A DNA stretch of 64,000 bases from Ferrovibrio sp964218355. GTDB lineage: Bacteria > Pseudomonadota > Alphaproteobacteria > Ferrovibrionales > Ferrovibrionaceae. Shown here in pieces: positions 52,272 to 60,536 of the stretch. The notes beneath the pieces are model-generated. The model was not told where the DNA came from, did no database searches, and saw only the letters and a program-made list of their open reading frames with translations. Made by a program: the position numbers and the translations under genes. Each line of letters begins with the position of its first letter. Positions within the stretch are counted from its first letter, which is position 1. Location of the stretch: positions 186,001 through 250,000 of the forward strand of contig NZ_CAXPMC010000009.1 in the NCBI RefSeq assembly GCF_964218355.1, written 5' to 3'.

Positions 52272-52286
52272 CGTAAGATCGCCGCC

Positions 52287-53336
52287 ATGACTGAAAACCC
52301 GGCCACCATGGGCGAGACCGAAGCCCCGCGTCAATCGCCGCCCACCCATGGGGGTGACCTCGCGGCTGCGCTGACGGCACCCGGTGCCTATGCGGGGACC
52401 TGGCTCGACCTGTCCACCGGCATCAATCCGCTGCCCTGGCCGGTGCCGGCCGTGCCGGCCGAGGCCTGGATGCGCCTGCCGGCGGCCGATGCCGAAGCCC
52501 GGCTGCTGGCGGCAGCGCGGCAGGCCTATGGCGTGCCGGAGGAGGCGGGCGTCGTCGCCCTGCCGGGTACGCAGGCGGCGATACAGCTGCTGCCGCGCCT
52601 GTTCGCCCCGGCGCGCGTGACGGTGCTGGGGCCGACCTATGCCGAGCATGCCTATTGCTGGCAGCAGGCCGGCCACGCTGTCAGCGAGATTGACGGTCTG
52701 CCGGCCAGTCTGGCCGGCACCGACATCCTGATCGCCGTCAATCCCAACAACCCCGATGGCCGCGCGCTGGGCAGGGATCTGCTGCTGCGCTGGCGGGCCG
52801 AACTGGCGTCACGCGGCGGCTGGCTGATCGTCGACGAGGCCTTTGCCGATGTACTGCCGGATATATCGATGGCCGGTGGGTCCGCACAGCCCGGCCTGCT
52901 GCTGCTGCGTTCCTTCGGCAAGTTCTTCGGTCTGGCCGGGCTGCGGCTCGGCTTCGTGCTCGGGGATCCGGCGGTGACTGCCGCACTCGCCGCTGCTGCC
53001 GGCCCCTGGGCGGTGAGCGGCCCGGCGCTGGAAATCGGCGCGGCTGCGCTGTCCGATGCCGGATGGCAGCAGGCAACACGGGGGGAATTGCAGCGCCGTA
53101 CCCGCCGTTTCGACCAGGGCATGCGCGACCGCGGCATTCATGTCCTGGGCGGAACCAGCCTGTTCAGGCTGGCCAAACTGGGGGATGCCGGCGCCTTCGC
53201 CGCGAGGCTGCGGCAGCAGGGCATCCATGTCCGCATTTTCACGGCGCGGCCGCACTGGATGCGCTTCGGTCTGCCGGCCGATGAAGCAGAGTTCTGGCGC
53301 CGCCTTGATGCCGTGCTGGCCGACGGCCCGGCCTAG
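52287..53336 (+). CDS. cobD: Threonine-phosphate decarboxylase (B12 biosynthesis)
   Basis: PLP-dependent enzyme making (R)-1-aminopropan-2-ol O-phosphate from L-threonine phosphate, the linker CbiB attaches. In Pseudomonas naming it is CobC. The 349 residues have the aminotransferase class-I fold with VNPNNPDGRALGRD, VDEAFADVL and the PLP-lysine segment RSFGKFFGLAGLRLGF. The start is divergent from cbiB, 15 bases away, so promoters must overlap coding sequence. The 3' end overlaps the stop of potI. A shorter start at 52308 is possible. Confidence 0.93.
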   Translation: MTENPATMGETEAPRQSPPTHGGDLAAALTAPGAYAGTWLDLSTGINPLPWPVPAVPAEAWMRLPAADAEARLLAAARQAYGVPEEAGVVALPGTQAAIQLLPRLFAPARVTVLGPTYAEHAYCWQQAGHAVSEIDGLPASLAGTDILIAVNPNNPDGRALGRDLLLRWRAELASRGGWLIVDEAFADVLPDISMAGGSAQPGLLLLRSFGKFFGLAGLRLGFVLGDPAVTAALAAAAGPWAVSGPALEIGAAALSDAGWQQATRGELQRRTRRFDQGMRDRGIHVLGGTSLFRLAKLGDAGAFAARLRQQGIHVRIFTARPHWMRFGLPADEAEFWRRLDAVLADGPA

Positions 53337-54127
53337 CGGCGGGCGGTTCCCGTCAGGCCGCGCTTGTGCAGCAGGCTGGCGGTGATCACGAAGATGCTGA
53401 CCAGCGCAATCAGGATGGTGGAAATGGCGTTGATCTCGGGCGATACGCCGAGACGTACCGCGCTGTAGATGCGCACCGGCAGGGTGGTCGCGCCAGGGCC
53501 ATTGACGAAGGATGCGATCACCACATCGTCCAGCGACAGGGTGAAGGCCAGCAGCCAGGCGGCAATCAGTGCCGGCAGCAGGCTGGGCACCGTCACCAGC
53601 AGGAAGGCGCGGACCGGGCCGGCACCGAGGTCGCGGGCAGCGGCTTCCAGGTTGGGGTCGAGACTGACCAGTTTCGACTGCACCACCACCAGTGCATAGG
53701 CGGCGCCGAAAGTGGCATGGGCCAGTGCGACGGTAACGATGCCACGCTCGACGTCCATGGCCACGAACAGCATCAGTGTCGAGACGCCGAGGATCACCTC
53801 GGGCAGGACCATGGGGGCCAGCATCAGGCCGCCGAACAGGGCGCGGCCGGGAAAACGGCCCAGCCGGGTCAGCACCAGCGCCCCCAGCGTTCCGAGCAGG
53901 GTGCCGAGAGTGGCGGCAAGGGCAGCGATGCGCAGGGACAGCCAGGCTGCTTCCAGATAGGCAGGGGTGGAGAACAGAACCTCATACCAGTGCAGCGAAA
54001 ACCCGCCCCAGACGGTGACCAGTTTCGACGCATTGAACGAAAAGGCGATCACCAGCAGGATTGGCAGATAGAGGAAGGCCAGCCCGAGAGCCAGCGCCGC
54101 GAGGCTGATGCCGCTGAACCGGTTCAT
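53333..54127 (-). CDS. potI: Polyamine ABC transporter permease PotI
   Basis: Second membrane subunit of a putrescine/spermidine importer. The 264 residues form about six spans with the ABC-permease EAA loop LEAAARDLGAGPVRAFLLVTVP (about 172-193). The TLSLDDVVIASFVNGPG stretch is typical of PotI/PotC. ATG 54127 overlaps the stop of potH (ATGA), indicating translational coupling. It is the last gene of the pot operon and meets cobD tail to tail. Confidence 0.93.
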   Translation of the reverse strand: MNRFSGISLAALALGLAFLYLPILLVIAFSFNASKLVTVWGGFSLHWYEVLFSTPAYLEAAWLSLRIAALAATLGTLLGTLGALVLTRLGRFPGRALFGGLMLAPMVLPEVILGVSTLMLFVAMDVERGIVTVALAHATFGAAYALVVVQSKLVSLDPNLEAAARDLGAGPVRAFLLVTVPSLLPALIAAWLLAFTLSLDDVVIASFVNGPGATTLPVRIYSAVRLGVSPEINAISTILIALVSIFVITASLLHKRGLTGTARR

Positions 54128-54999
54128 CGCGCCGTCCGCCCGAGTTCCAGTCGCTGCAGCCACAGGGCCGGCAACAGCAGCAGGCCGGTCAGCAGCACCG
54201 CGAGGGCGCTTGCCATGGTCCAGTCGCGGTTGGAGAAGAACTCCGTCCACAGGGTTTGTCCCAGCATGATCGTCGAGGAGCCACCGAGCAGGTCGGGGAT
54301 GACGAATTCGCCCACGGTCGGGATGAAGACCATCAGGCCGCCGGCGAGAATGCCGGGTCGTGCCAGGGGCACGGTAACCAGCCAGAAGGCGCGCATGGGC
54401 GTGGCGCCAAGATCCACGGCGGCCTCGGTCAGCCGCGGCGACTGGCCGACCAGGCTGGCATAGATCGGCAGAATGGCGAAGGGCAGGTAGGTATAGGTCA
54501 TGCCGATGACGATACCGAAGCCGGTATTGATCATCACCAGCGGCTGCTCGACCAGGCCGAACTGCAGCAGCGCAGCATTGATCAGGCCTTCCGGCTTCAG
54601 CAGCGCGATCCAGGCGTATACGCGGATCAGAAAGGAGGTCCAGAACGGCAGGATGATCAGGGTCAGCACCAGCGGCTGCCATGCCATCGCCACCAGAGTG
54701 ACCGCCCGGGCGATGGCGAGACCGAGGCCGAGACAGCAGGCCGTGGCCAGTGCCGCATAGAGCAGGCTGTTGCCGAGCGCGCGCAGGTACAGCGTGTCGC
54801 TGGCGATCAGCATGTAATTGGCCAGGTGCGCCTTGAATACGAGACCGTATTCACCGGCCTCGAACAGCGGCGTGTAGGGCGGCTGGGCCAGCTGCGGCTC
54901 GGCGAAGCTGATCTTGAGGATCAGGGCGAGCGGGATGGCGACGAAGACCGCCGTCCACAGGGCCGGCATGGCCAGCAGGGCGATGCCGCGGCGGGTCAT
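54124..54999 (-). CDS. potH: Polyamine ABC transporter permease PotH
   Basis: First membrane subunit of the polyamine importer, 291 residues, six predicted spans. It has SLRALGNSLLYAALATACC-type region, ILPFWTSFLIRVYAWIALL and the EAA loop TEAAVDLGATPMRAFWLVTVP, matching E. coli PotH closely. ATG 54999 was preferred; a TTG at 55017 directly against the potG stop would add six residues. VFIPTVGEFVIPDLLGG is the standard PotH signature. Confidence 0.94.
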   Translation of the reverse strand: MTRRGIALLAMPALWTAVFVAIPLALILKISFAEPQLAQPPYTPLFEAGEYGLVFKAHLANYMLIASDTLYLRALGNSLLYAALATACCLGLGLAIARAVTLVAMAWQPLVLTLIILPFWTSFLIRVYAWIALLKPEGLINAALLQFGLVEQPLVMINTGFGIVIGMTYTYLPFAILPIYASLVGQSPRLTEAAVDLGATPMRAFWLVTVPLARPGILAGGLMVFIPTVGEFVIPDLLGGSSTIMLGQTLWTEFFSNRDWTMASALAVLLTGLLLLPALWLQRLELGRTAR

Positions 55000-55017
55000 G
55001 ATGCAGGGTTGCCGCAA

Positions 55018-56097
55018 TCAGGCATCGGACAGCGGCACGAGGGCATAGGCATCCCAGCTGAGCCAGACGGTCTGATCGAGTTCCAGCAGAGGTTCGTGGA
55101 TCGCGTTGAGCTGCGATGCCTTGACGCTGCGGCCGTCGGCCATGCGCACCTCGATCGTGGTCATGTCGCCGATATAGTCGATATCGGTGACGACTCCGCT
55201 GGCGGTGTTCGGGCCAGGCGGCTGCGGATCGCGGGATATCTCGATCTGCTCCAGCCGCAGGCCGAGCAGCTGGTAGCCGCCGGTATCGCGCGGCGGGCCC
55301 TCGGCGGGGAAGTGCAGGTCGAGGCTGCTGCAGCGGGCCTGCACCAGCCCGTCCGCTTCCGCGGCGATTTCCGCCTCGAACAGGTTGATGTCGCACATCA
55401 GCTGGGCGACGAAGCGGTCGACCGGGCGGTCGTAGATGCGGCGCGGATGATCCACCTGTCGCAGCCGGCCTGCCTGCATCACGGCAATGCGGTCGGCCAG
55501 TGCCATGGCCTCGTCGTTGTCATGAGTGACGAAGACGAAGGCGATCCCGGTCTGGCGGTTCAGGCGGCGGAGTTCCGCCTGGGTCTGCTGGCGCAGGCGT
55601 TTGTCGAGGGCGCCGAGCGGCTCGTCCAGCAGCAGCAGGCGCGGGCGTTTCACCAGTGCACGGGCCAGGGCCACACGCTGCTGCTGGCCGCCGGACAGCT
55701 GGTGCGGCTTGCGCGCGGCGAATCCGGAGATTTCCAGTATGTCCATGGCGTCATCGACGCGGCGTGCGATTTCGCCGGCCGGCAGGCCCTCGCGGCGCAG
55801 GCCGAAGGCGATGTTGTCGTGTACGTTCAGGTGCGGGAACAGGGCATAGGACTGGAACATCATGTTGACGGCCCGCCGGTGCGGCGGCAGCCGGGTGATG
55901 TCCTGCCCATCGAGCAGGATGCGGCCGGCATCCGGAATCTCGAGGCCGGCGATCATGCGCAGCAGGGTCGACTTGCCGCAGCCGGACGGGCCCAGCAGCA
56001 CGAGGGATTCGCCGTCTTCGACCTCAAGGTCGAGGGCGTCGACGGCGGTCTCGTCGCTGTAATACTTGCTGACGCCCTCGATGCTCAGCAGCGGCAT
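55018..56097 (-). CDS. potG: Polyamine ABC transporter ATP-binding protein PotG
   Basis: Energises uptake through PotH and PotI. The 359 residues show Walker A GPSGCGKST (about 36-44), Q-loop, signature LSGGQQQRVALARAL, Walker B LLLLDEPLGALD and switch His in VTHDNDEAMALAD. The last 120 residues form the TOBE domain common to polyamine ATPases. The ATG lies four bases after the potF stop. No riboswitch or unusual start is seen. Confidence 0.95.
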   Translation of the reverse strand: MPLLSIEGVSKYYSDETAVDALDLEVEDGESLVLLGPSGCGKSTLLRMIAGLEIPDAGRILLDGQDITRLPPHRRAVNMMFQSYALFPHLNVHDNIAFGLRREGLPAGEIARRVDDAMDILEISGFAARKPHQLSGGQQQRVALARALVKRPRLLLLDEPLGALDKRLRQQTQAELRRLNRQTGIAFVFVTHDNDEAMALADRIAVMQAGRLRQVDHPRRIYDRPVDRFVAQLMCDINLFEAEIAAEADGLVQARCSSLDLHFPAEGPPRDTGGYQLLGLRLEQIEISRDPQPPGPNTASGVVTDIDYIGDMTTIEVRMADGRSVKASQLNAIHEPLLELDQTVWLSWDAYALVPLSDA

Positions 56098-56101
56098 CGG
56101 A

Positions 56102-57190
56102 TCAGCCGCCGCCCTTCACGCGCGTCCAGGCGCGGGTCAGCAGGCGCTGTTCGGCCTGCTTGAACGGCTCGACGGTATAGAGCCGGCCGAGTGCCGAGGC
56201 CGGCGGGAAGACATCCCTGTCGGCCATCGCTTCCTTGTCGATGAACTGCAGCGAGGCCGGTACCGCGTTGGGGTACTGCACGGCGTTGGTGATCTTTGCG
56301 ATCACCTTCGGCTGCAGGATGTAGTTGATGAAGGCATGGGCATTGTCGACATGGGGGGCGTCGGCGGGGATCGCCATCACGTCGAACCACTGCTGGGCGC
56401 CTTCCTTCGGCAGCAGATACTGCACGCGCACGCCCTTCTTGGCTTCCTCGGCGCGGGTGCGTGCCTGCAGGATGTCGCCCGAGAAACCGTAGGCAAGGCA
56501 GATGTCGCCATTGGCGAGGCCGTTGATGTACTGCGAGGAGTGGAACTTGCGGATATAGGGCCGCACCTTCAGCAGCACCTCCTCGGCCTTGCGGATGCTC
56601 TCCGCGTCCTTGGCATTCGGATCAAGACCGAGATACTTCAGCGCCGCCACCATCACCTCGTCGGGGGCATCCAGCACCTCGACACCGCAATCGGCGAATT
56701 TCGAGACAATCTCCGGGTCGAACAGCATCCGCAGGGAATTGGCCGGCGGGTTGGGCAGGCGCTGCTTGATCTTGTCGGGGTTGAGGCCGATACCGCTGGT
56801 GCCCCACATGTAGATCACCGCATGGCGGTTGTCGGGGTCGAAGCGGGCGAGGCGCTGCATCTGCGCCGGATCGAGGTTCTTCAGGTTGGGCAGCTTGCTC
56901 TTGTCCAGCGGCTGCAGCAGTTTGGCCTGCACCTGGCGCGCCATGTAATACTGGGTCGGCACCACGATGTCGTAGCCGGTCTTGCCGGCCAGCAGCTTGG
57001 ATTCCAGCGTGTCGTTGGAATCGTAGACGTCGTAGCGGACCTTGATGCCGGTCTCCGCCTCGAAATCCTTCAGCACGTCCGGATCGATATAGTCGGACCA
57101 GTTGTAGACGTTGACGACCTTGTCCTGGGCGGCAGCCGGCAGGGCGGCGACAGCCGCCAGCAGGGCGGCGGCAAGAGCAGTCAGGCGCAT
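56102..57190 (-). CDS. potF: Periplasmic polyamine-binding protein PotF
   Basis: Binds putrescine or spermidine in the periplasm for the PotGHI importer. The 362 residues start with a signal peptide, MRLTALAAALLAAVAALPAAAQ, then the characteristic VVNVYNWSDYIDPDVL. PTQYYMARQVQAKLLQPLD and MWGTSGIGLNPD follow, and VRPYIRKFHSSQYING lies in the second lobe. An ATG at 57199 adds only MFS; GGGGGA nine bases before 57190 favours the shorter start. It opens the pot operon. Substrate specificity (putrescine or spermidine) cannot be told by eye. Confidence 0.94.
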   Translation of the reverse strand: MRLTALAAALLAAVAALPAAAQDKVVNVYNWSDYIDPDVLKDFEAETGIKVRYDVYDSNDTLESKLLAGKTGYDIVVPTQYYMARQVQAKLLQPLDKSKLPNLKNLDPAQMQRLARFDPDNRHAVIYMWGTSGIGLNPDKIKQRLPNPPANSLRMLFDPEIVSKFADCGVEVLDAPDEVMVAALKYLGLDPNAKDAESIRKAEEVLLKVRPYIRKFHSSQYINGLANGDICLAYGFSGDILQARTRAEEAKKGVRVQYLLPKEGAQQWFDVMAIPADAPHVDNAHAFINYILQPKVIAKITNAVQYPNAVPASLQFIDKEAMADRDVFPPASALGRLYTVEPFKQAEQRLLTRAWTRVKGGG

Positions 57191-57263
57191 GGAGAACATC
57201 CCCCGAATCCCCGTTGAGATGGCCGGATTATGACAACCGTTCCGGGCGGCAGCAATCGGCAGC

Positions 57264-57305
57264 TGCTGCGTCGCAGCATCGTTCCTTTGAGGCAGATTGC
57301 CTCGA
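57264..57305. promoter_or_regulatory. Two dyads in the potF/glycosyltransferase gap
   Basis: TGCTGCG-T-CGCAGCA (57264-57278) and GAGGCA-GAT-TGCCTC (57289-57303, stretching to 57305) lie back to back in the divergent 276-base gap. Both may be operators or leader hairpins for potF; no regulator is identified. A TTATCCCCA (57360-57368) further right resembles a DnaA box with one mismatch. Confidence 0.35.
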
Positions 57306-57466
57306 CAAGTGGCTGAAAGGGCGGTGGATATTCATGCAATTGTCATCTCTGTAGCCAACTTATCCCCAGCCTTTCACAGGCCTGTCACCGAATCGCGATG
57401 TAATCGGGAATCGAGCGAGTCGGCCCCGGGGTGGGCGCCGGCCGCCAGCCAGGGTGAGATTGCAAA

Positions 57467-58516
57467 ATGCGCATTCTGATCGTTTCCGATGCATGGCATC
57501 CGCAGGTTAACGGCGTGGTGCGCACATTGACCAAGACCCGCGAGGTCCTCGAGAAGCGCGGTCATGTGGTCGAGGTGATCGGCCCGGACCGGTTCCGCAG
57601 GGTGCCGTGTCCGACCTATGCCGAGATCGAACTGGCGATTCTGCCCTATCGCAGCCTCGTGCGGCAGATCGAGGCTTTCGCACCCGATGCCATCCATATC
57701 GCCACCGAGGGGCCGCTCGGCATGGCGGCACGCAAATACTGCAAGCGCAACGACCTGATCTTCACCACCGCCTACCACACCAAATTCCCGGAATACATCC
57801 ACGAGCGGACCGGCTTGCCGCTGAAATGGAGCTACGCCTTCATGCGCTGGTTCCATGGCGGTTCGGCCGGCGTGATGGTGGCGACCGACAGTCTGGCGAA
57901 AAGCCTCTCCGACTGGGGTTTCCGCAACCTGAAAACCTGGTCGCGTGGCGTCGATGTCGAACGCTTCAAGCCGCGCCCCAAGGATATCCTCGACCTGCCG
58001 CGACCGATCTATCTCTATGCGGGCCGTGTGGTGGTGGACAAGAATATCGAGGCTTTTCTCAAGCTGAAGCTGGACGGCACCAAGCTGGTGGTCGGCACCG
58101 GCCCGGATCTCGAGGACTATCGTGCCCGCTATCCCGAGGCGGTGTTCGCCGGCTATCTGGAGAATGGCCATCTTGCCAGCTATTTCGCCGCGGCCGATGT
58201 CTTCGTCTTCCCGAGCCTGACCGACACCTTCGGTCTTGTTCTGCTGGAAGCGATGGCTTCCGGCGTGCCGGTGGCAGCCTATCCGGTGACCGGCCCGATC
58301 GACATCGTGGGGCCGCATCCGGAGGTTGGCTGCCTCGACGAAGACCTGGAAAAGGCCGTGAAGGGTGCGCTTGGCAAGTCACCGGAAGCCTGCCGCCAGC
58401 TGGCCCTGCAGTATTCCTGGGATGCCTGCACCGACCAGTTCCTCGGCAACCTGGAGCCGCTGCGCCATGCTGCCCGGCCGAGCGGGGCCACGCCTTCCCT
58501 CGAACCGGCCGACTGA
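57467..58516 (+). CDS. GT4-family glycosyltransferase
   Basis: Retaining glycosyltransferase of the GT-B fold, family GT4; acceptor and sugar are unknown. The 349 residues begin MRILIVSDAWHPQVNGVVRT, followed by AIHIATEGPLGMAARKYC and TAYHTKFPEYI. The C-terminal half has the donor-binding GVDVERFKP and the E-x7-E region in LTDTFGLVLLEAMASGVPV. Similar proteins make glycolipids such as glucuronosyl or mannosyl diacylglycerol, but this is only suggestive. It stands alone between potF and the dehydrogenase gene. A DnaA-box-like TTATCCCCA lies 100 bases before it. Confidence 0.92.
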   Translation: MRILIVSDAWHPQVNGVVRTLTKTREVLEKRGHVVEVIGPDRFRRVPCPTYAEIELAILPYRSLVRQIEAFAPDAIHIATEGPLGMAARKYCKRNDLIFTTAYHTKFPEYIHERTGLPLKWSYAFMRWFHGGSAGVMVATDSLAKSLSDWGFRNLKTWSRGVDVERFKPRPKDILDLPRPIYLYAGRVVVDKNIEAFLKLKLDGTKLVVGTGPDLEDYRARYPEAVFAGYLENGHLASYFAAADVFVFPSLTDTFGLVLLEAMASGVPVAAYPVTGPIDIVGPHPEVGCLDEDLEKAVKGALGKSPEACRQLALQYSWDACTDQFLGNLEPLRHAARPSGATPSLEPAD

Positions 58517-58606
58517 ACCAATCCGGACCGCGGGTGTCGGGCTTGCTCCCGGCGCATCCGCCCCGCTAGGGTCTGTCCTCAAGACAAGATCCGAGGGGAG
58601 GGCCCG

Positions 58607-59545
58607 ATGGGCGTCGAGATCCTGCAGGCTGCGGCGCTGCCGCCGGCCATCAACGAGCAGCTGCTGCGCGACTACACCGTCCATGCCCTGTGGCAGGCCG
58701 AGGACCGCGCGGCCCTGCTGCGCGAAACGGCCGGCCGTGTCCGCGGCCTCGTCACCTCTGGCAGCGTCGGTGCCGATCGGGCGCTGATTGAGGCACTGCC
58801 GAAACTCGAGATCATTTCCAGCTTCGGGGTCGGCTACGACCCGATCGATATCGCCTGCGCAAAAGAGCGCGGCGTCATTGTGACCAACACGCCCGATGTG
58901 CTGACCGATGATGTGGCCGACATTGCCATGGCCCTGCTGCTCGACATGATGCGCCGCATGCCACAGGGCGATGCCTTCGTGCGGGCCGGACGCTGGCCGA
59001 AGGAGCGTTTTCCGCTGACCGACAAGCTGGGCGGCAAGACCATGGGCATCCTCGGGCTTGGCCGCATTGGCCAGGCCATCGCGCGGCGTGCCGAACCGTT
59101 CGGCGTTGCAATCGCCTATCACGGCCCGCGCCGCAAGCCGGATATCGCCTGGCACTATTACGATGACCTGATCGCCATGGCGAAGGCGGTCGATATCCTG
59201 ATGGTCGCCTGTCCGGGCGGCAAGGCAACCGAGGGGCTGGTCAATGCGGCGGTGATCGCGGCGCTGGGGCCGAAGGGCTATCTGGTTAACATTGCCCGCG
59301 GCAGCGTGGTGGAGGAGCCGGCGCTGGTCGAGGCGCTGGTGCAGGGCCGGCTGGCCGGTGCCGGGCTCGATGTGTTTGCCGATGAACCCAATGTGCCGGA
59401 AGCCCTGTTCGCGCTGGACAATGTGGCGCTGGCCCCGCATGTGGGATCGGCCACCCATGCCACCCGGCGGGCAATGGGCGAACTGGTACTGAACAACCTT
59501 GCCGCCCATTTCGCCGGCAAGCCGGTGCTGACGCGGGTCGTCTGA
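58607..59545 (+). CDS. D-isomer-specific 2-hydroxyacid dehydrogenase
   Basis: NAD(P)H-dependent reductase of 2-oxo acids, most like glyoxylate/hydroxypyruvate reductase (GhrB/HPPR). The 312 residues carry the nucleotide motif GILGLGRIGQAIARR (about 147-161), the catalytic Arg in VNIARGSVVEE, the Glu region DVFADEPNVPEAL, and the catalytic His in APHVGSATHATR. An AGGGGAGGG sequence precedes the ATG. The substrate is inferred; other acids are possible. It is convergent with the SLT-domain gene, with four bases between stops. Confidence 0.9.
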   Translation: MGVEILQAAALPPAINEQLLRDYTVHALWQAEDRAALLRETAGRVRGLVTSGSVGADRALIEALPKLEIISSFGVGYDPIDIACAKERGVIVTNTPDVLTDDVADIAMALLLDMMRRMPQGDAFVRAGRWPKERFPLTDKLGGKTMGILGLGRIGQAIARRAEPFGVAIAYHGPRRKPDIAWHYYDDLIAMAKAVDILMVACPGGKATEGLVNAAVIAALGPKGYLVNIARGSVVEEPALVEALVQGRLAGAGLDVFADEPNVPEALFALDNVALAPHVGSATHATRRAMGELVLNNLAAHFAGKPVLTRVV

Positions 59546-59549
59546 CCGT

Positions 59550-60395
59550 TCAGCCCTGTTCGTCGTCGTTGCGCAGGCGGCTGCTGCGCAGCATGGTATC
59601 GCGCAGCGCTTCATAAGCCATCATCTTGACGGCGTGGTCGATCACCCGGCTCTGTTCGGCCAGATGGCGGGCGACGGCCGAACCACGGGCCGGAGCGGGG
59701 GCAATCGGCTGCAGATCGTCAAGGCCGGCGGCATTGGCTTCCAGCTTGCGGCCGAACATGGCGTGGATTTCGCCCACGCTGCGTGGCTCGCCGCTGGCAG
59801 TGTAGAAGACGTTGCGGTTGGCGGCGGCAGCCTCGGGCAGGATAGCGGCAGCGCTCTGGGCGGGATTGTCCTTCATGGCCGCGAGAAAGCGGCTGGCGCC
59901 GGCGGCGCCGAGGAAGTGGCCGAGATAGAGATCGGTGTGGCCGGGCGTGGTGCCAAGCTCGCGCGACAGCGTCTCGCGGTTGCCGCGGGCATATTCGGCG
60001 GCCATGGCCGAGGCGATGCGCGGATCGTCGCGCAGGGACAGGATCGCCCGGCGCGTGGCGGCATCGTCCACGCGCGGCCGGCCGTCGCTGCCGGTGCCGA
60101 TCTGCTGCGCTTCTGCGGCGAGGCCGTATTTCCTGCCATGATCGCGCACCATTTCCAGCCAGGTGCTCTCGATGAACTGGAACAGGCCGCGGGCCGAGCT
60201 GGTCGAGGCCTGGGCGTTGCTGCGGAAACCGCTCTCCTGCCCGGCCTGGGCCACCAGGTAGGCGAAATCGATCCCCGTGCTGCTGCTGGCCTGCTTCAGC
60301 GTGCTCAGCAACTCATAGCCGACCTGGTGGCCGCCGATGCGGTAGGTGTCGGCGGCGCGGGCGCCGGCTGCGGGGAAAGGGGTGACGGGTGCCAT
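59550..60395 (-). CDS. SLT-domain lytic transglycosylase-like protein
   Basis: Predicted peptidoglycan lytic transglycosylase. The 281 residues have the SLT domain at about 40-140: FAYLVAQAGQESGFRSNAQA with the catalytic Glu E54, and GLFQFIESTWLEMV. No signal peptide is seen; it opens MAPVTPFPAAGARAADTYRIGG, so export may use a flagellar or another route, or the start may be wrong. The C-terminal SVGEIHAMFGRK and the Ala/Arg-rich tail are unassigned. A flagellar FlgJ-like role is possible but no flagellar genes are near. Confidence 0.82.
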   Translation of the reverse strand: MAPVTPFPAAGARAADTYRIGGHQVGYELLSTLKQASSSTGIDFAYLVAQAGQESGFRSNAQASTSSARGLFQFIESTWLEMVRDHGRKYGLAAEAQQIGTGSDGRPRVDDAATRRAILSLRDDPRIASAMAAEYARGNRETLSRELGTTPGHTDLYLGHFLGAAGASRFLAAMKDNPAQSAAAILPEAAAANRNVFYTASGEPRSVGEIHAMFGRKLEANAAGLDDLQPIAPAPARGSAVARHLAEQSRVIDHAVKMMAYEALRDTMLRSSRLRNDDEQG

Positions 60396-60536
60396 GATCC
60401 ATCTGCCTGTCGATCCACCGCAATCTGGCTGCGAGCCGGCAAAGAAACCGTTAAGATTTTGGCAATTCCGCCATCCTCTTGTTTTGTCAGGGAGTTGCGG
60501 GCAAACAGGGATGGCATGTTGCATGGGGGATAGCGG

